A DNA stretch of 64,000 nt, taken from contig NC_060249.1 of NCBI RefSeq assembly GCF_921293095.1, positions 73,729,907 through 73,793,906 of the forward strand, written 5' to 3'. Below, in pieces: positions 43,801 to 52,739 of the stretch. The DNA comes from Ischnura elegans (taxonomy: Eukaryota > Arthropoda > Insecta > Odonata > Coenagrionidae). Numbering within the stretch: position 1 is the first letter of the stretch; each line of letters begins with the position of its first letter. The notes under the pieces are model-generated. The model worked only from the letters and a program-made list of their open reading frames with translations, was not told the DNA's origin and ran no database searches. A program made the translations under genes and the position numbers.

Positions 43801-45250
43801 GAAATGTAAAATCTTGACTATATATTCAATCAAATTAAAAACTTTTCGATGATATTTCAATTTTTCAACGTCATCATCATCATCATAACTGGTCAACAAT
43901 CCTAAGATTGGTTTGACCCAGCTCTCCACTCAATTTCTCGTATCAGCTGATCTTTTCACACCTACGTATTTCTACTCTTTCACATCCTTCTTTACCTGTT
44001 CCATATATTTTGTTCGACGTCTTCCTTTTCCATTCTTGCCATCTACATGTCCCTCCACGATTGCCTTATGCCACCATGTCTCAATAAATGGCCGATTTGG
44101 CGTTTCGTCCTCTTATTAAGGTTTACATGAGGCTTCTCTTCTTTCCCACCCTTCTCACGACTTCCTCCTCATTACTGAAATGTTATATGGTAAATTTCAT
44201 TATATAGTAAATATTGAGAATAAATTGATCGTTCCCATTTCATCGCCTCGCTGCGGACATTTTTGAAAACTGATTAAAATGTGCCAAAATGGCAACAAAA
44301 ATCAAGATTCAACGGACGGACAGGAGCCTTCTCCACATATTCCCCTTGATGTTTACTCCGAGCTTTCTATGAACCGTGCTTCGCAGGACCGGAATTAGGA
44401 GTTTTGTCAGGGGGGGGCAAAGATCAGTTAGCCGCCTCCCTCCCCTAATCCCCCCTCTCTCCCTCCCTCCCAATTCCCTCACCACTTAACTATAATACAT
44501 CCCTAATTTTTTTTGAGAAAGTTGAAATAAGTCAAGTTGTAATTAATAAAAGAGGTAGTAGGTACAAATTACTCACCGTATGTTTGCTATTGACAATAAG
44601 AAATTTTATTAATATTATTGTTTAATAATTTCTATATCAATAATTATTTTTCATAATTTAATTAGAAAATTAATTGACTTTTTTACTAAACATGCGGCGT
44701 CCGAACTACATTACTACATTGCTTGGTTTTCTAGCTTCATTATTTTAAGCATTGTTTTAGCGAGTTCGTAGTTTCATGTTGGTCGTTTTTACATTGTTGC
44801 TATGCGAGGAATTTGTTTGAAATAAATTAACATTCAAATTTTGCCGCCCGGGGCACGAGCCCCCTCTGCCCCGCCCTTATTACGGGCCTAGTGTTTCGTT
44901 CGTTCCGCTATAAACGAATAGAACCCTAAGTGCATCTCTTCATCTCAGCAACACCGTGCCGTTTCCCGCTACACCCATCGTCACTGATCTACCGCACTCT
45001 CGCGACCCAAAGAGGGAGTTGACGAATGGGCGTCCTTGGTATCCAATGCAACGCATAACGGAGAAAGGAAGGGAGGGATGGGTATAGTGGTCAAACAGGA
45101 TGAAGTAGGGTGTTGGGTGAGGCGCATCTTACCGGAAACCGGAAAGTATGTCCATGAGCGTGCTCTTCCCGGCTCCCGATGGACCCAGGATGGCCGTCAA
45201 CTTCCCCGACTGGAACTGCCCGCTGACAGACTTGAGCACGTAGGTCCCAT
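31415..45250 (-). CDS. ABCG1/ABCG4-like half-transporter (nine exons, N-terminus incomplete)
   Basis: Minus-strand spliced gene, about 624 visible residues. The nucleotide-binding domain comes first: Walker [11 protein letters not shown]-loop HVPQEDLL, signature [10 protein letters not shown], Walker [11 protein letters not shown]-loop GLDS, H-loop ATLHQP. It is followed by the GQCVYQG and HNPADF motifs characteristic of the ABCG1/ABCG4 clade. A Ser/acidic linker and a six-helix membrane domain follow, with [20 protein letters not shown] and the C-terminal [16 protein letters not shown] loop. Known for the family: ABCG half-transporters dimerise and move sterols, phospholipids or other lipophilic compounds using ATP. 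Substrate cannot be told from sequence. The first nucleotide-binding strand is not in the confident exons. One junction (33539 to 32827) carries one extra base. Convergent with the formin gene. Confidence 0.92.
31832..32670 (-). other. ABCG intron, nothing recognised
   Basis: AT-rich intron with GT-AG ends. Two overlapping open frames around 31922-32191 have no family resemblance. Confidence 0.6.
32671..32827 (-). CDS. ABCG exon (membrane helices 3-4), junction off by one base
   Basis: Acceptor (minus) tcctttgcag, donor TTCTG|gtaaga. In the frame that continues into the last exon it reads [20 protein letters not shown] and [20 protein letters not shown], both good ABCG membrane segments. The previous exon ends in phase 0 and this exon has 157 nt, one too many, so an extra T at its start breaks the frame. 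Either an indel in the assembly or a real lesion. Confidence 0.82.
32828..33538 (-). other. ABCG intron, nothing recognised
   Basis: AT-rich intron without a recognised repeat or coding signal. Confidence 0.6.
33539..33639 (-). CDS. ABCG exon (LRREH motif, after helix 2)
   Basis: Acceptor (minus) tcttctctag, donor CTGCAG|gtatgg. Encodes [20 protein letters not shown] and [13 protein letters not shown], the highly conserved ABCG segment before helix 3. Confidence 0.92.
33797..33965 (-). CDS. ABCG exon (membrane helices 1-2)
   Basis: Acceptor (minus) atttttag, donor TTGTTT|gtaagt. Encodes [20 protein letters not shown] and [18 protein letters not shown], two hydrophobic helices. Phase 0 in, one base out. 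Confidence 0.92.
33966..34986 (-). other. ABCG intron with MITE fragment
   Basis: AT-rich. At about 34418-34520 it carries 'aaattagaacaggggttgttt' followed by a short related stretch, matching the interior of the MITE at 45276-45509. No coding signal otherwise. Confidence 0.5.
34987..35303 (-). CDS. ABCG exon (linker, start of membrane domain)
   Basis: Acceptor (minus) tttttttcag, donor AACAAA|gtgagt. Completes HNPADFV, then [20 protein letters not shown], a Gly/Asp/Glu-rich insert ([15 protein letters not shown]), a Ser-rich part, and [19 protein letters not shown] leading into helix 1. The acidic linker is low complexity and probably disordered. Confidence 0.9.
35673..35745 (-). repeat. 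tRNA-derived SINE head
   Basis: On the minus strand: TCGGTAGCTTAGCTGGCTAA (A box), then GGTTCGAATCCCAGTCA (B box). Arms pair imperfectly, so SINE rather than tRNA gene. Closely related to the split plus-strand copy just downstream, giving an inverted pair. Confidence 0.65.
35791..36704. mobile_element. PIF/Harbinger-like non-autonomous element, 914 bp
   Basis: Terminal inverted repeats GGCCTGTTTCACATGGACA and, inverted, GGCCCGTTTCACATGAACA. Flanked by TAA on both sides (35788-35790, 36705-36707), the 3-bp target typical of PIF/Harbinger. Inside lies another repeat (about 36003-36315) ending tagttttgaccctgggtacgc, shared with 50560-50870. No intact transposase. Confidence 0.8.
36003..36315. 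repeat. nested dispersed repeat (partner at 50560-50870)
   Basis: Starts around CCCAGCAAAGGGTAGGAGGG and ends CCTAGTTTTGACCCTGGGTA. The 50560-50870 copy ends CTCTAGTTTTGATCCTGGGT. Both have a similar A/T-rich interior. Ends are loosely inverted. Confidence 0.5.
36885..37135 (-). CDS. ABCG exon (D-loop, H-loop, GQCVY, HNPADF)
   Basis: Acceptor (minus) tctccctgcag, donor TTTTG|gtaagt. Encodes [52 protein letters not shown] and [10 protein letters not shown]. These motifs place it with the ABCG1/ABCG4 clade. Confidence 0.94.
37136..37694 (-). other. ABCG intron, nothing recognised
   Basis: AT-rich intron without repeats or coding signal. Confidence 0.65.
37695..37840 (-). CDS. ABCG exon (LSGGQ signature and Walker B)
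   Basis: Acceptor (minus) atatttttag, donor CACTAC|gtaagt. Encodes [40 protein letters not shown] and [10 protein letters not shown] plus-strand open frame over it is a shadow. Confidence 0.95.
37841..38776 (-). other. ABCG intron, possible hAT-like fragment
   Basis: Around 38222-38290 a 'CAGGGGTGGTCTGGGATGAT' start resembles a hAT-type terminus, but no matching end was found. Otherwise AT-rich. Confidence 0.45.
38777..38975 (-). CDS. ABCG exon (Q-loop)
   Basis: Acceptor (minus) attaacacag, donor ACTGTT|gtgagt. Encodes [40 protein letters not shown] and [11 protein letters not shown]. The Q-loop glutamine is present. Phase fits both sides. Confidence 0.93.
39646..39909. mobile_element. hAT-type MITE, family A copy 2
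   Basis: Begins (A)AGTGGCGTAACTATGGGG and ends CTAGTTACGTCACTG. Flanked by a perfect 8-bp duplication ATACACAA (39638-39645 and 39910-39917). Homologous along its length to 2807-3087. G-run 39661-39676. Confidence 0.88.
40228..40274. repeat. inverted repeat hairpin around GGGGATCCCC
   Basis: Arms CGAGGAATGGCAGGGA and its near-complement CTCTGCCATTCCTCG around a GTGGGGATCCCCAC palindrome. Function unknown; possibly a foldback element core. Confidence 0.6.
42837..42945. repeat. degenerate tandem repeat (CCGGC + AT-rich, ~28 bp unit)
   Basis: Successive units of the form 'ttccGGCttTATATA...' : accggctaata, ccagctttatata, ccggctttatata, ccggcattatatt, accggctaatg. Irregular unit lengths. Non-coding. 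Confidence 0.5.
42994..43570. other. unassigned GC-balanced block with short open frames
   Basis: Composition and CpG content stand out from the AT-rich neighbours. Plus-strand frames 42994-43278 ([20 protein letters not shown]...) and 43315-43503, and minus-strand 43290-43571, are not recognised. It may be a transposon remnant. No coding claim made. Confidence 0.3.
43877..44170. repeat. retroelement tail-like repeat beginning (CAT)n
   Basis: Starts tcatcatcatcatcat aactggtcaacaatc and continues 'ggtttgacccagctctccactc', a word combination typical of dispersed retroelement or SINE 3' ends in insect genomes (recognised from general familiarity, not a search). Non-coding. Confidence 0.45.
44384..44890. 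mobile_element. hAT-like non-autonomous element, 507 bp
   Basis: Ends CAGGACCGGAATTAGG and, inverted, TAGGCCCGTAATAAGG. Flanked by near-identical 8-mers GTGCTTCG (44376-44383) and GTGTTTCG (44891-44898). Has C-rich and G-rich sub-terminal tracts with an AT-rich middle. No transposase. Confidence 0.7.
45133..45250 (-). CDS. ABCG exon (Walker A)
   Basis: Acceptor (minus) ctttcgcag, donor TTTCCG|gtaaga. Encodes [20 protein letters not shown] then [18 protein letters not shown]. It needs one base from an upstream exon to complete the codon before GTYVL (xAT). The usual first nucleotide-binding strand (F-x-D-L-x-Y type) must come from an upstream exon. Confidence 0.94.
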
Positions 45251-45275
45251 CTGCGAAAGAAAAGAGTAAACATTA

Positions 45276-45509
45276 AGGCCGTTTTACACGGGGCACGGAA
45301 TTGCGCAGGTTAGAGCTGCATTAATTTATAAAATGGCGTGGAATTGCGCGAACGCATGAATGAAATTAGAACAGGGGCTATTTTTCCGTCTCGCATCCAC
45401 GCATTCTCGCATGTGTTCTAGCAATTCACCGCTTTACACGACGCAATTTTGATTGCGCCTTCGCACGTACGTCAGATTGCGCAATTCCGTGTACCGTGTA
45501 AAACGGCCT
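45276..45509. mobile_element. PIF/Harbinger-type MITE next to ABCG acceptor
   Basis: Perfect terminal inverted repeats AGGCCGTTTTACACGG / CCGTGTAAAACGGCCT. 3-bp TTA duplication (45273-45275 and 45510-45512). 234 bp. Interior 'aaattagaacaggggctattt' is shared with other copies (23333-23500, 34418-34520, 47982-48139). Its edge is 25 bp from the Walker A exon. Confidence 0.88.
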
Positions 45510-45561
45510 TTAGAGATGGTAGGATCGTGGATATTTTCGGGTTTAGTGCTACAGGCTTGTA

Positions 45562-45732
45562 GGCTCAGAATACTTGGGATTCAAGGAGGAACCTTCGGTA
45601 TCCATGGCAGGGTTCATACCAACATCCCATTTTTAATTTTAATTTAATTTCCCTTACCACTACCTGATTTCCAGTCCCAAAATTTCAATTTCCCTGGCTT
45701 TATATCAATAGCAAAGCAGTCGTATAAACGGA
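45562..45732. repeat. direct repeat copy 1 (partner 46408-46567)
   Basis: Shares ggctcagaat, ggaaccttcggt, caacatccca, ttttaatt, cctgatttccagtccc and a 'aaacgga' end with 46408-46567. Same orientation. Divergent. Confidence 0.7.
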
Positions 45733-46018
45733 TTTCGTGGGTATTATAATACAAGTATGGTATTTGGAGGAGGCGACCGACAGCTGACATCATTTGTGCC
45801 ATGAGGGAAGAGTATGGAAGAAAGGATGGAGAGAAACCCGGCGTCATAATTAGTCTGCTCTTACGGAAAGGCGCCAATGGGACCACGGGTTGACGTCCCA
45901 CCGGACGGACTGAGTGTTGAGCTTGACTTGCCCTCCATGAAATCCAGCAATTTGATCTTTGGATTTTACTTGTTTATCGTAAAATCTTCCAAAATCGTTG
46001 GCACAATAAAGTATGATA

Positions 46019-46245
46019 TCGCTAGTAGTGGGCCCCGGCCGCTTCCAAGGCGGTGAGGGTGTACCCTATCCCAGTGGCGGATCTAGGATAGGGACAAGGT
46101 CCTATCCCACCCTATCCCTACCCCGGAGGCGTCGTTGGGCTCCTATCGCGGCGGCGCCTTCATCCTTTTTCCTTCCCATTCCACTCCCTTTCCCGGAAGC
46201 GCGGGCGTATCAGTTAATTACTGGGTCCCGGCTCCAGTATGTTGT
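46019..46245. repeat. dispersed repeat copy 2 (partner 20694-20900)
   Basis: See 20694-20900. This copy additionally holds 'cccagtggcggatctagg' at 46068-46085, the start of a CAGTGGCGGAT-type insertion. Confidence 0.55.
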
Positions 46246-46317
46246 AACCTTCCTCATACTCTCTATCCTCCATAAAACACTCCATCAAGGATCGGGCAGT
46301 CTCTAAAAATTCTCCGC

Positions 46318-46390
46318 CACCGCCGGGATTTGAAGCCGAGTCTACTGGGTAGAAAGCCAATACTCTAACCACCTCACCAACCCGATCCCC
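46318..46390 (-). repeat. tRNA-derived SINE head
   Basis: Minus strand: GTTGGTGAGGTGGTTAGAGT (A box) and GGCTTCAAATCCCGGCGG (B box). Sits immediately before the direct repeat at 46408. Pairing is too poor for a functional tRNA. Confidence 0.65.
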
Positions 46391-46407
46391 TTGGGTTTTC
46401 GTGCTAG

Positions 46408-46567
46408 GCTCAGAATTATCGGGATTCAAGAAGGAACCTTCGGTGTCCAAGGCAGAGTTCGTGCCAACATCCCACTTTTAATTTCTCTTACCACTTCCTG
46501 ATTTCCAGTCCCGAATTTTCAATTTCACTGACTTTAAAGCGATAGTAAGGCAGTCCTAAAAACGGAG
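46408..46567. repeat. direct repeat copy 2
   Basis: Partner of 45562-45732, about 845 bp away. Confidence 0.7.
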
Positions 46568-47981
46568 TATGTGCGAAAATACAGAAAGATATATTTTAAG
46601 CCAAGCAAAAGTAGTAGCAGCAGGAATAAAGTCTACTAGCACCAAGACGAAGCTAACACATGCCGCTCACTCAGTACGGCAACAAATATCATCTTCGAAG
46701 AGGATATCAGATGATATTGGGACACTGGATAATCAGCACTTCGCGTGTAATAAACTCATTTATTTGTGCGCCGAATTTTTTATTAGCTCAAAATCACAGT
46801 CATTAACTGTAGCGGGGCTGATAATAGATTTAAAAAATCACGAACCAGAAATTAACTGGTGACATAATTCATACAATGATTGAGTCAACTTGAAAATTGC
46901 TCATTTTCTCGACTTTTGATATTGGAAAATTTTCAGCCAAAACATGATAACAACTCAAGGATAACGTGATAGCAGCAGGAAAATAATCAGAATACGGGAG
47001 AAAAGGTAAAGTACTTCCTTTTTTCCTCTTGAGAAACTTAGGAAAAATAACAATTTAATGATAAAAAACATACTGCACAACTAATGATGGCGGTTTTTAT
47101 AGTTTCTATGATATTCAATTGCATTATTGAATTGTTTATTATAGATTGAATTATTTTATCTATATTATTGCTGACGATTCTTGAGGCCATTAATTCATTG
47201 GCATCAATGCAATGTAACGCTTCACACATTTCCGTAAAAATGCATAAATCAATGCCTTTCCGACGAAATGCATCAAAACCAACAATATAAGGCAAACCAG
47301 TTTACCAGAGTAGGGTAATGACGAGGCTTTGACGATGAATTCGAAGAAGGTAAATAATTACATACGCATGACAGAAGTTTGAATGCACTAGGTTTGCCAG
47401 GAAGCGAAATGTCACAAGGAACAGGTTAGACCGCTCCACGGCCTATAAAACCACTGCAAATTACTGGAAAGGAATCAACAAGTTCATGGAAGGGGACGCT
47501 GTGAACTACGTATCTATTAAAATGTCTACTGCACTGTTCCTTTTTTCAGTTCAAATAATATACATACAGTCTATTTTTCGAAATAAATCAATTCTGCGAG
47601 GACAACTGGAATGAAATAAGGGTTTGGAAAAGAGTGAACTTGATACTGACCTTTAGGCTCACTCTCATATAACCTTATCACTGTTAAATGATAAAAAAAA
47701 TGTTCAAAACCCTTTTAATCGGGAGTTTTACAGTTTGATCCATCGACCGAAAACTCACAATGACAACTTATGGCCTCTTCAACTCATTAACGAAGGGAAG
47801 GACATTTGAGATGGGTATTAGAGGTTAATCATTGTGGGATTGAGGTAAATATATATAGTAACGGGGTAGTCAGAAAACAGATTTAAATGTGGGCATAATA
47901 TTCTGGCCGGTTATCCATGGAGGAAAATTCCGTCGGTTCTTAACGAGAAAGGTCGTGATAAATTTAGCAGATCCATATTAA

Positions 47982-48139
47982 ACGCCTGATTACACGAAAC
48001 ATTTACATGTACAATTTAATGTCTGATTGCATGAATGATTTTTGTGAACCGGAACGGAACATGTACGAATGCATGAACCAAAATAGAACAGGTTCTATTT
48101 TCTGTACAATTAATGCTAATGCATCGTGTAACCAGGCCT
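47982..48139. mobile_element. short PIF/Harbinger-type MITE
   Basis: Termini ACGCCTGATTACACGA and, inverted, AGGCCTGGTTACACGA. TAA on both sides (47979-47981, 48140-48142). Interior 'agaacaggttctattttctg' relates it to the 45276-45509 family. Confidence 0.75.
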
Positions 48140-48219
48140 TAAGAATTACTCAGCATTCACATTTATCAGGGAAAACCTTCAGTTTGCGGCTGCACACGAG
48201 ATGATGCATTTATCCACCC

Positions 48220-48540
48220 CGTGGGCAAAATCATGGAGACTTATCGCTTCCGCGCGACTGAATCCGTCGCAACGGGACGCGAGGGGGTCGTCGACTCCTT
48301 ACTTCGCGTGGTTCGGTGCCCTCGAATGCTCCCGGCAGCATCGGTCATCCTCCCCGACGCGGTTTCAGGGACGCAACATTCCGAATCCGGGTCAAGAGAT
48401 TCCCGGGACGACTCCCACCGTTGAGTTTCCCCACCACCACCGTTGACGGCGCCACCCTCTTTCCCGGTTCATTGAGATCGGCGAATGCCATCTCGCAAGT
48501 CGTGCGCACCTCAGAGTAAGTACGTATTACGAACGGACAA
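48220..48540 (-). promoter_or_regulatory. CpG-rich block, possible ABCG 5' end
   Basis: About 320 bp much richer in G, C and CpG than its surroundings, open in several frames on both strands. Contains the candidate exon above. A second possible start (MAFADLNEPGKR) is also here. No TATA or initiator could be fixed. Confidence 0.3.
48303..48348 (-). CDS. candidate first coding exon of the ABCG gene
   Basis: Minus-strand ATG (48348-48346) opens MTDAAGSIRGHRTTR and reaches a good donor CGCGAA|gtaagg at 48302, leaving one base. That is exactly the phase the Walker A exon needs (A|AT GGG), and it lies in a GC- and CpG-rich block as first exons often do. Against it: the predicted N-terminus lacks the first beta strand of the nucleotide-binding domain. 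An alternative is a missing exon or a start outside the window. Confidence 0.3.
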
Positions 48541-48763
48541 GAACGCACAAGGTGGTTTTGCAGTGATCAGGGACGAATTTAAGGGGGTGGTACAGGGGTC
48601 ATGACCGAACCCCCAAATTGTATCAATTTTTATTTTTATTAGTTCAATAGTTTTTGTATCCTTGAAAAGAATCAAAGGGAGTGCATATGCAAATGCATGG
48701 GTACAGGTCTCCCAAACGTGAGAGGAGTTAAAAGGGGTATTTATCGTAGATATTGACTCTATC

Positions 48764-49066
48764 CAGGGGCGCAGCTAAGAAATAAGGCTAAGGGGGTTTT
48801 AGGCGCAAGTAATACTTAGGAGTGTGGGTGTATTGCATACCCGCCAGGGTAAGCAGGAGTTGCGGGGACCCTCCTCCAGAAAATTTTTAAGAGGAATGGT
48901 TCAAAATTATGAGTTTTACGGCTTTCTGAGGGATATTTGATTAATCCTATTACTATGCTATAATTAATACTGATCCAATAAAGTAAAATGGATTAAATTA
49001 AAAAAATTCTCTGAGCTCTGGGGGGGGGGGGGATTTATCCCCCAAAACCCCCCTGCTGCGCCACTG
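48764..49066. mobile_element. hAT-like MITE, 303 bp
   Basis: Begins CAGGGGCGCAGCTAAG and ends GCTGCGCCACTG, a short inverted terminus. Flanking 8-mers ACTCTATC and ACCTTATC match at 6 of 8. G-run and C-run near the right end. Confidence 0.65.
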
Positions 49067-49992
49067 ACCTTATCCATGTAGATATTGACCTCGTAGTGTG
49101 TGCCCACTGATTATCACGCATGATAAATGATGAACTTAAAAATTCCATAATCGTTTTTTTATATTTTGTAAATCATCACTAGCTACGGACTCAAAATTAT
49201 TAGATTATTACTTTCCATTTCTGGAAGGAAATATCGACGGTTGAGTGCAGAAAATCTTTTTGCGATTATTATATTCTAGAGGATGAGAATCGTTACTATG
49301 GCAGCATGTTTATATTATCGTTAGTTCTTCCGCCGGTAGCTCTCCTACGCCTATTAAGGAAGGAATGCGGGTATAAGAAAAGGGTCAGTCGACGGATCTT
49401 GGCGTAAAACAAGTGACGCGCATGGAACGCAGTTTGGAGTACGAACGTACTCTCTTCCGCACCTGATTATGAACCTCCGTTTTTTTACCCGAGGAACCGG
49501 TTCCGTTGGACTGGACTTGTGGCCTCAACAAACTCATGCCCGCAAGTGCGAACAGTGGGAGAAAAAAAAGTACTCCTTTTCCCGTGGGATGAAAAATCTT
49601 CTCCCAGTATCCGCATGCACACCTTCACCTATCAACAAGCCACGCCCTACAAATGCAATTCATCAAAGCAATTTAATGCACGAGAAATCGTTCGAAATTT
49701 GGTGCTAACGAAGATCGATGAAGATGAAATGGATCGATCGAGTAAATGATGAGAAAGATCTAAAAAGATAGGGAGAAAAAAAGAGAAGTCTTCCGTATAT
49801 CATAAGTAGAAGACGGAACAACTTATCAGAGAACTCCAGAAATAAGTGACTTTGTTCGCAGTCACGCGCACAGGTGCAGAGTTAAGTACACCAACGGATT
49901 ATCACCAACAGACGCAAAGTTAAATACAGTGTGGACTTGTGACGTCAACATCTTGTACGGTAAAACCCATCCCGAAATTCGCTCTGAGAAAA
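49067..49992. other. upstream non-coding, nothing recognised
   Basis: CpG-containing, AT-rich sequence. Overlapping plus-strand frames (49469-49708, 49519-49749) do not resemble a family. Confidence 0.5.
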
Positions 49993-50067
49993 TGGCTTGG
50001 TGGTGTACATGGCTAACACACCTGACCGGCAATCGAGAGATCCAGGTTCGAATCCCGGCTGAGTCAA
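49993..50067 (+). repeat. tRNA-derived SINE head
   Basis: GGCTTGGTGGTGTACATGGC (A box), CTGACCGGCAATCGAGAGAT, GGTTCGAATCCCGGCTGAG (B box). Flanked further out by short inverted words ACACCAACGGAT (49889) and ATCCGTTGGTGT (50091). Best read as a SINE. Confidence 0.65.
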
Positions 50068-50559
50068 ATATATTTTCCATGGCGAACTTCATCCGTTGGT
50101 GTATTTATTAGGGAACATCATGAGTCATGATGGATTAAAAAAAGTCGTTAAAGGACAGGTGGACGGAATAAGGGCGAAGGGTAGCCCCGAAGCGAAACTG
50201 TAATTAGTTCTTGTGCAGGGATATTTTTCTATAAAGTGTGTACCATTCTTTTGTTTGTTGAGTAGTTTTCTTTTAAAAATCATTCACTGTCTATACAAAA
50301 GCATAACTTAGGAGTATTTCAGGATAAGGAAAAAATGGATTCAATGGGCTTTGGACAAACGGTGATACCGCTTCAATCGATTACCGCGATCTGATCAAAA
50401 ATCTGGATGGGATAAAGCACAACCTACCTTGCCCTAATAAAATATAGTGAAGTTCGAAGCGCCATGGAATGCTATACAAGGAATTTTACACAGAAATATA
50501 TTATTGTTCGTAATAAGATAGATAACTTATTTAATTCCTCGGATTTAAGGCATATCTCA

Positions 50560-50870
50560 TGGGCGCATCGGGGGGCAGGAAAGGGTAGCAGCTGAAGAAG
50601 CTATAGTACTACAGCTACTAGAAGCAATAGTAAATTTAGTTCAAAATAAAATGTTTGAACAAATTTTCTTTAAATCCCAGAAAAGTGATGGTAGTATGAA
50701 ACATGCAATTAAAATAAAAAGTTTTTCCCGATCAAATGGTTTAAAAAAATACAAAGCGCGGTTATAATTTTCTTAAAATTTTCGTTTCATAACCTTTTCT
50801 GTGTTACAACTTGAACGACCACGGCTTGCACCCCTCTAGTTTTGATCCTGGGTACGCCCTAGGCACATCT
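50560..50870. repeat. dispersed repeat (partner nested at 36003-36315)
   Basis: Starts near GGGCGCATCGGGGGGCAGG and ends CTCTAGTTTTGATCCTGGGT. Similar A/T-rich interior to 36003-36315. Confidence 0.5.
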
Positions 50871-52739
50871 TAATGCAAAGCACACTCAATTGGCGCATTG
50901 ACGGACACAATTAAGTGAAAGTGAACACAGGAAAGCACATCGGTGAACAGGTTTTAGTTTCCCAATGTGCCCACAGCACCGCGTGGGCACTTCAGTCTTT
51001 TCATAAGGGGTAACAACGAAATTATGGCCAGAGGACAAAGGAGATTCTGAGGCCTGATTCAGGACAAGGTCGACGAGTATTTAAAGAGAAAAATTCTTTT
51101 TTCTCACTCCCCGAAAATGATTGCGAGGTCACTGACTGGAAGAGGAAATTCGTCGAAATGATTACGGAAACAGTTAATTATACTTCATAATATTTTTGGC
51201 CCAACCACGGCCTCTTAGGAGAAATTCATTTTTAAGATTTTTAATATCATAAAATTGACCTAAATACATCGAAACCGAGGTGATTTTTCACAATCTTAAA
51301 ACAAGGATAAAATTTCAAAAATCAGTCAACCGTTTCCTTTCTTTTATTTCTACTGCCACCGAATTTCTCTCAATGTAATATACTTCCTTCAGTTTGAAGA
51401 ATTTTCATTAGCAAATCATACCATTATATTATACTGAAATCCACTTCTGAGATGCTTTTCAGATGTTTTAAACGTTGACATAGTAAATTTCACCATAGCT
51501 CCTTGCACCAAATTACAAGCAAAATATAATATCCAAAGTCTGAAAGAAAACAGCGGCAGGAGAAGACAGCAAAAGAAATAGGCAATGAATGATTTGTAAA
51601 AGAAAACTACTCAGAAAAAATGGTAAAAATTTAAAGAAAATTATCCCTGAACAAGAACTTATTGTGGACTATAAAAATATAAAGCTTCTCTGGTTCCGCG
51701 GTGCATTCGAGAAAAGTCACCGGATGAGTGATTAAGATTATCGTAAGCACAAGGGTTCTACAAAACGACTTATCATTCGTGATAAAGAAATTACCAAATA
51801 GAGTATTAAAAGATATAAATGTTAAAATAATCATGACACAATAATTACATTGGATTATGAGAACAAGAGTTTTATGTAGCATGAAACTATAGACATTCGA
51901 ATCGATAGAAGCAGGTCAAAATTTGATATTTATCGGTGAAGGGAAGAAGCAAAGAAATCATGGCAAAAATTTCACGTTGTTGACAGCAGTGAGAGGACTC
52001 AACTGAATGAAAGAGGACGTACATAATACGGCACAACCCGCCTCATAAGTTTATAAGAGAAAAATACATGAAGAGCTGCGGAAAAATACGAATGACATGA
52101 CCCAATTACACCATATGTGACAATGTCAAATGAAAATGTAGAAAAACACCATTTAAGTGGAAGAGTTACACTTTAACTGATAAGTGCCAAAAATCAGGCG
52201 TTCACTGCCCTCACAACGCATCTAACGCTATGAATTCGTTTAAAGGTGAGTTTTTAAGGAGCACGAGTTTACCCATTCGTGAAATGCAACTGTCTCCGAA
52301 ATGGACCAATTTTTTACCGCCAAGATCGCATAGCGTAAGTAGTAACTTAAGAAACGCTTTCTCCATCTTCGACTGGTTTGCCCACAGGCAGACAGGTGCA
52401 ATATGTATTCCTGCATTTACGCTCCATAAGGAAAACGAAACGTGCCGGATATTGCGAAATCTGGCAGTGCTTTACCCACTCTTAGTTAGACTTGGGCAGA
52501 AAAATATTCGAAAAGAATTTTTAGAGTATTCTGAAATAAAAAAAATCTTGTACTAAAATTTAGAATTGAATATCGTGAGAAGAAGACTGCATAACCTAAT
52601 GAACCACATTTTGACACAGTATAGTTTCGTAAAGAGGATCGTAAAAGGGCAATTGCAGGGAGAAAACGACAAATAATACATCGTTTGAGATGTATAGATC
52701 AGATAAGCTGATCACAGCAGTAGATAAGCTGTAGTATAC
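50871..52739. other. upstream non-coding, nothing recognised
   Basis: AT-rich with moderate CpG. An open frame at 52230-52556 (108 codons) shows no family motif or splice context. Confidence 0.5.

Larger units (their letters stand above)
38976..45132 (-). other. large ABCG intron crossing the CpG step
   Basis: 6.2-kb intron between the Walker A exon and the Q-loop exon. CpG-poor up to about 39.95 kb and CpG-rich beyond. Contains hAT MITEs (39646-39909, 44384-44890), a hairpin (40228-40274), a degenerate AT tandem (42837-42945), an unassigned ORF stretch (42994-43570) and a CAT-repeat-headed element (43877-44170). Confidence 0.6.
45251..48302 (-). other. ABCG 5' intron or upstream region
   Basis: Repeat-dense: MITE 45276-45509, direct repeats 45562-45732 and 46408-46567, dispersed repeat 46019-46245, SINE 46318-46390, MITE 47982-48139. 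A donor-like site at 45864 (minus) follows an ATG-led frame MEGKSSSTLSPSGG, but its phase does not fit the Walker A exon. Confidence 0.5.

Noticed and set aside
45865..45937. Upstream ABCG exon candidate MEGKSSSTLSPSGGTSTRG with donor TTTCC|gtaaga
   Set aside because: Leaves two bases while the Walker A exon needs one. The other frame that fits in phase has no start codon. No bridging exon was found.
48201..48519. Plus-strand open frames in the CpG-rich block
   Set aside because: Three overlapping frames are all open because of high G+C and low stop frequency. None has motifs, and a minus-strand role is favoured by phase with ABCG.
52230..52556. 108-codon plus-strand open frame
   Set aside because: No recognisable domain, AT-rich context, no splice or promoter context.
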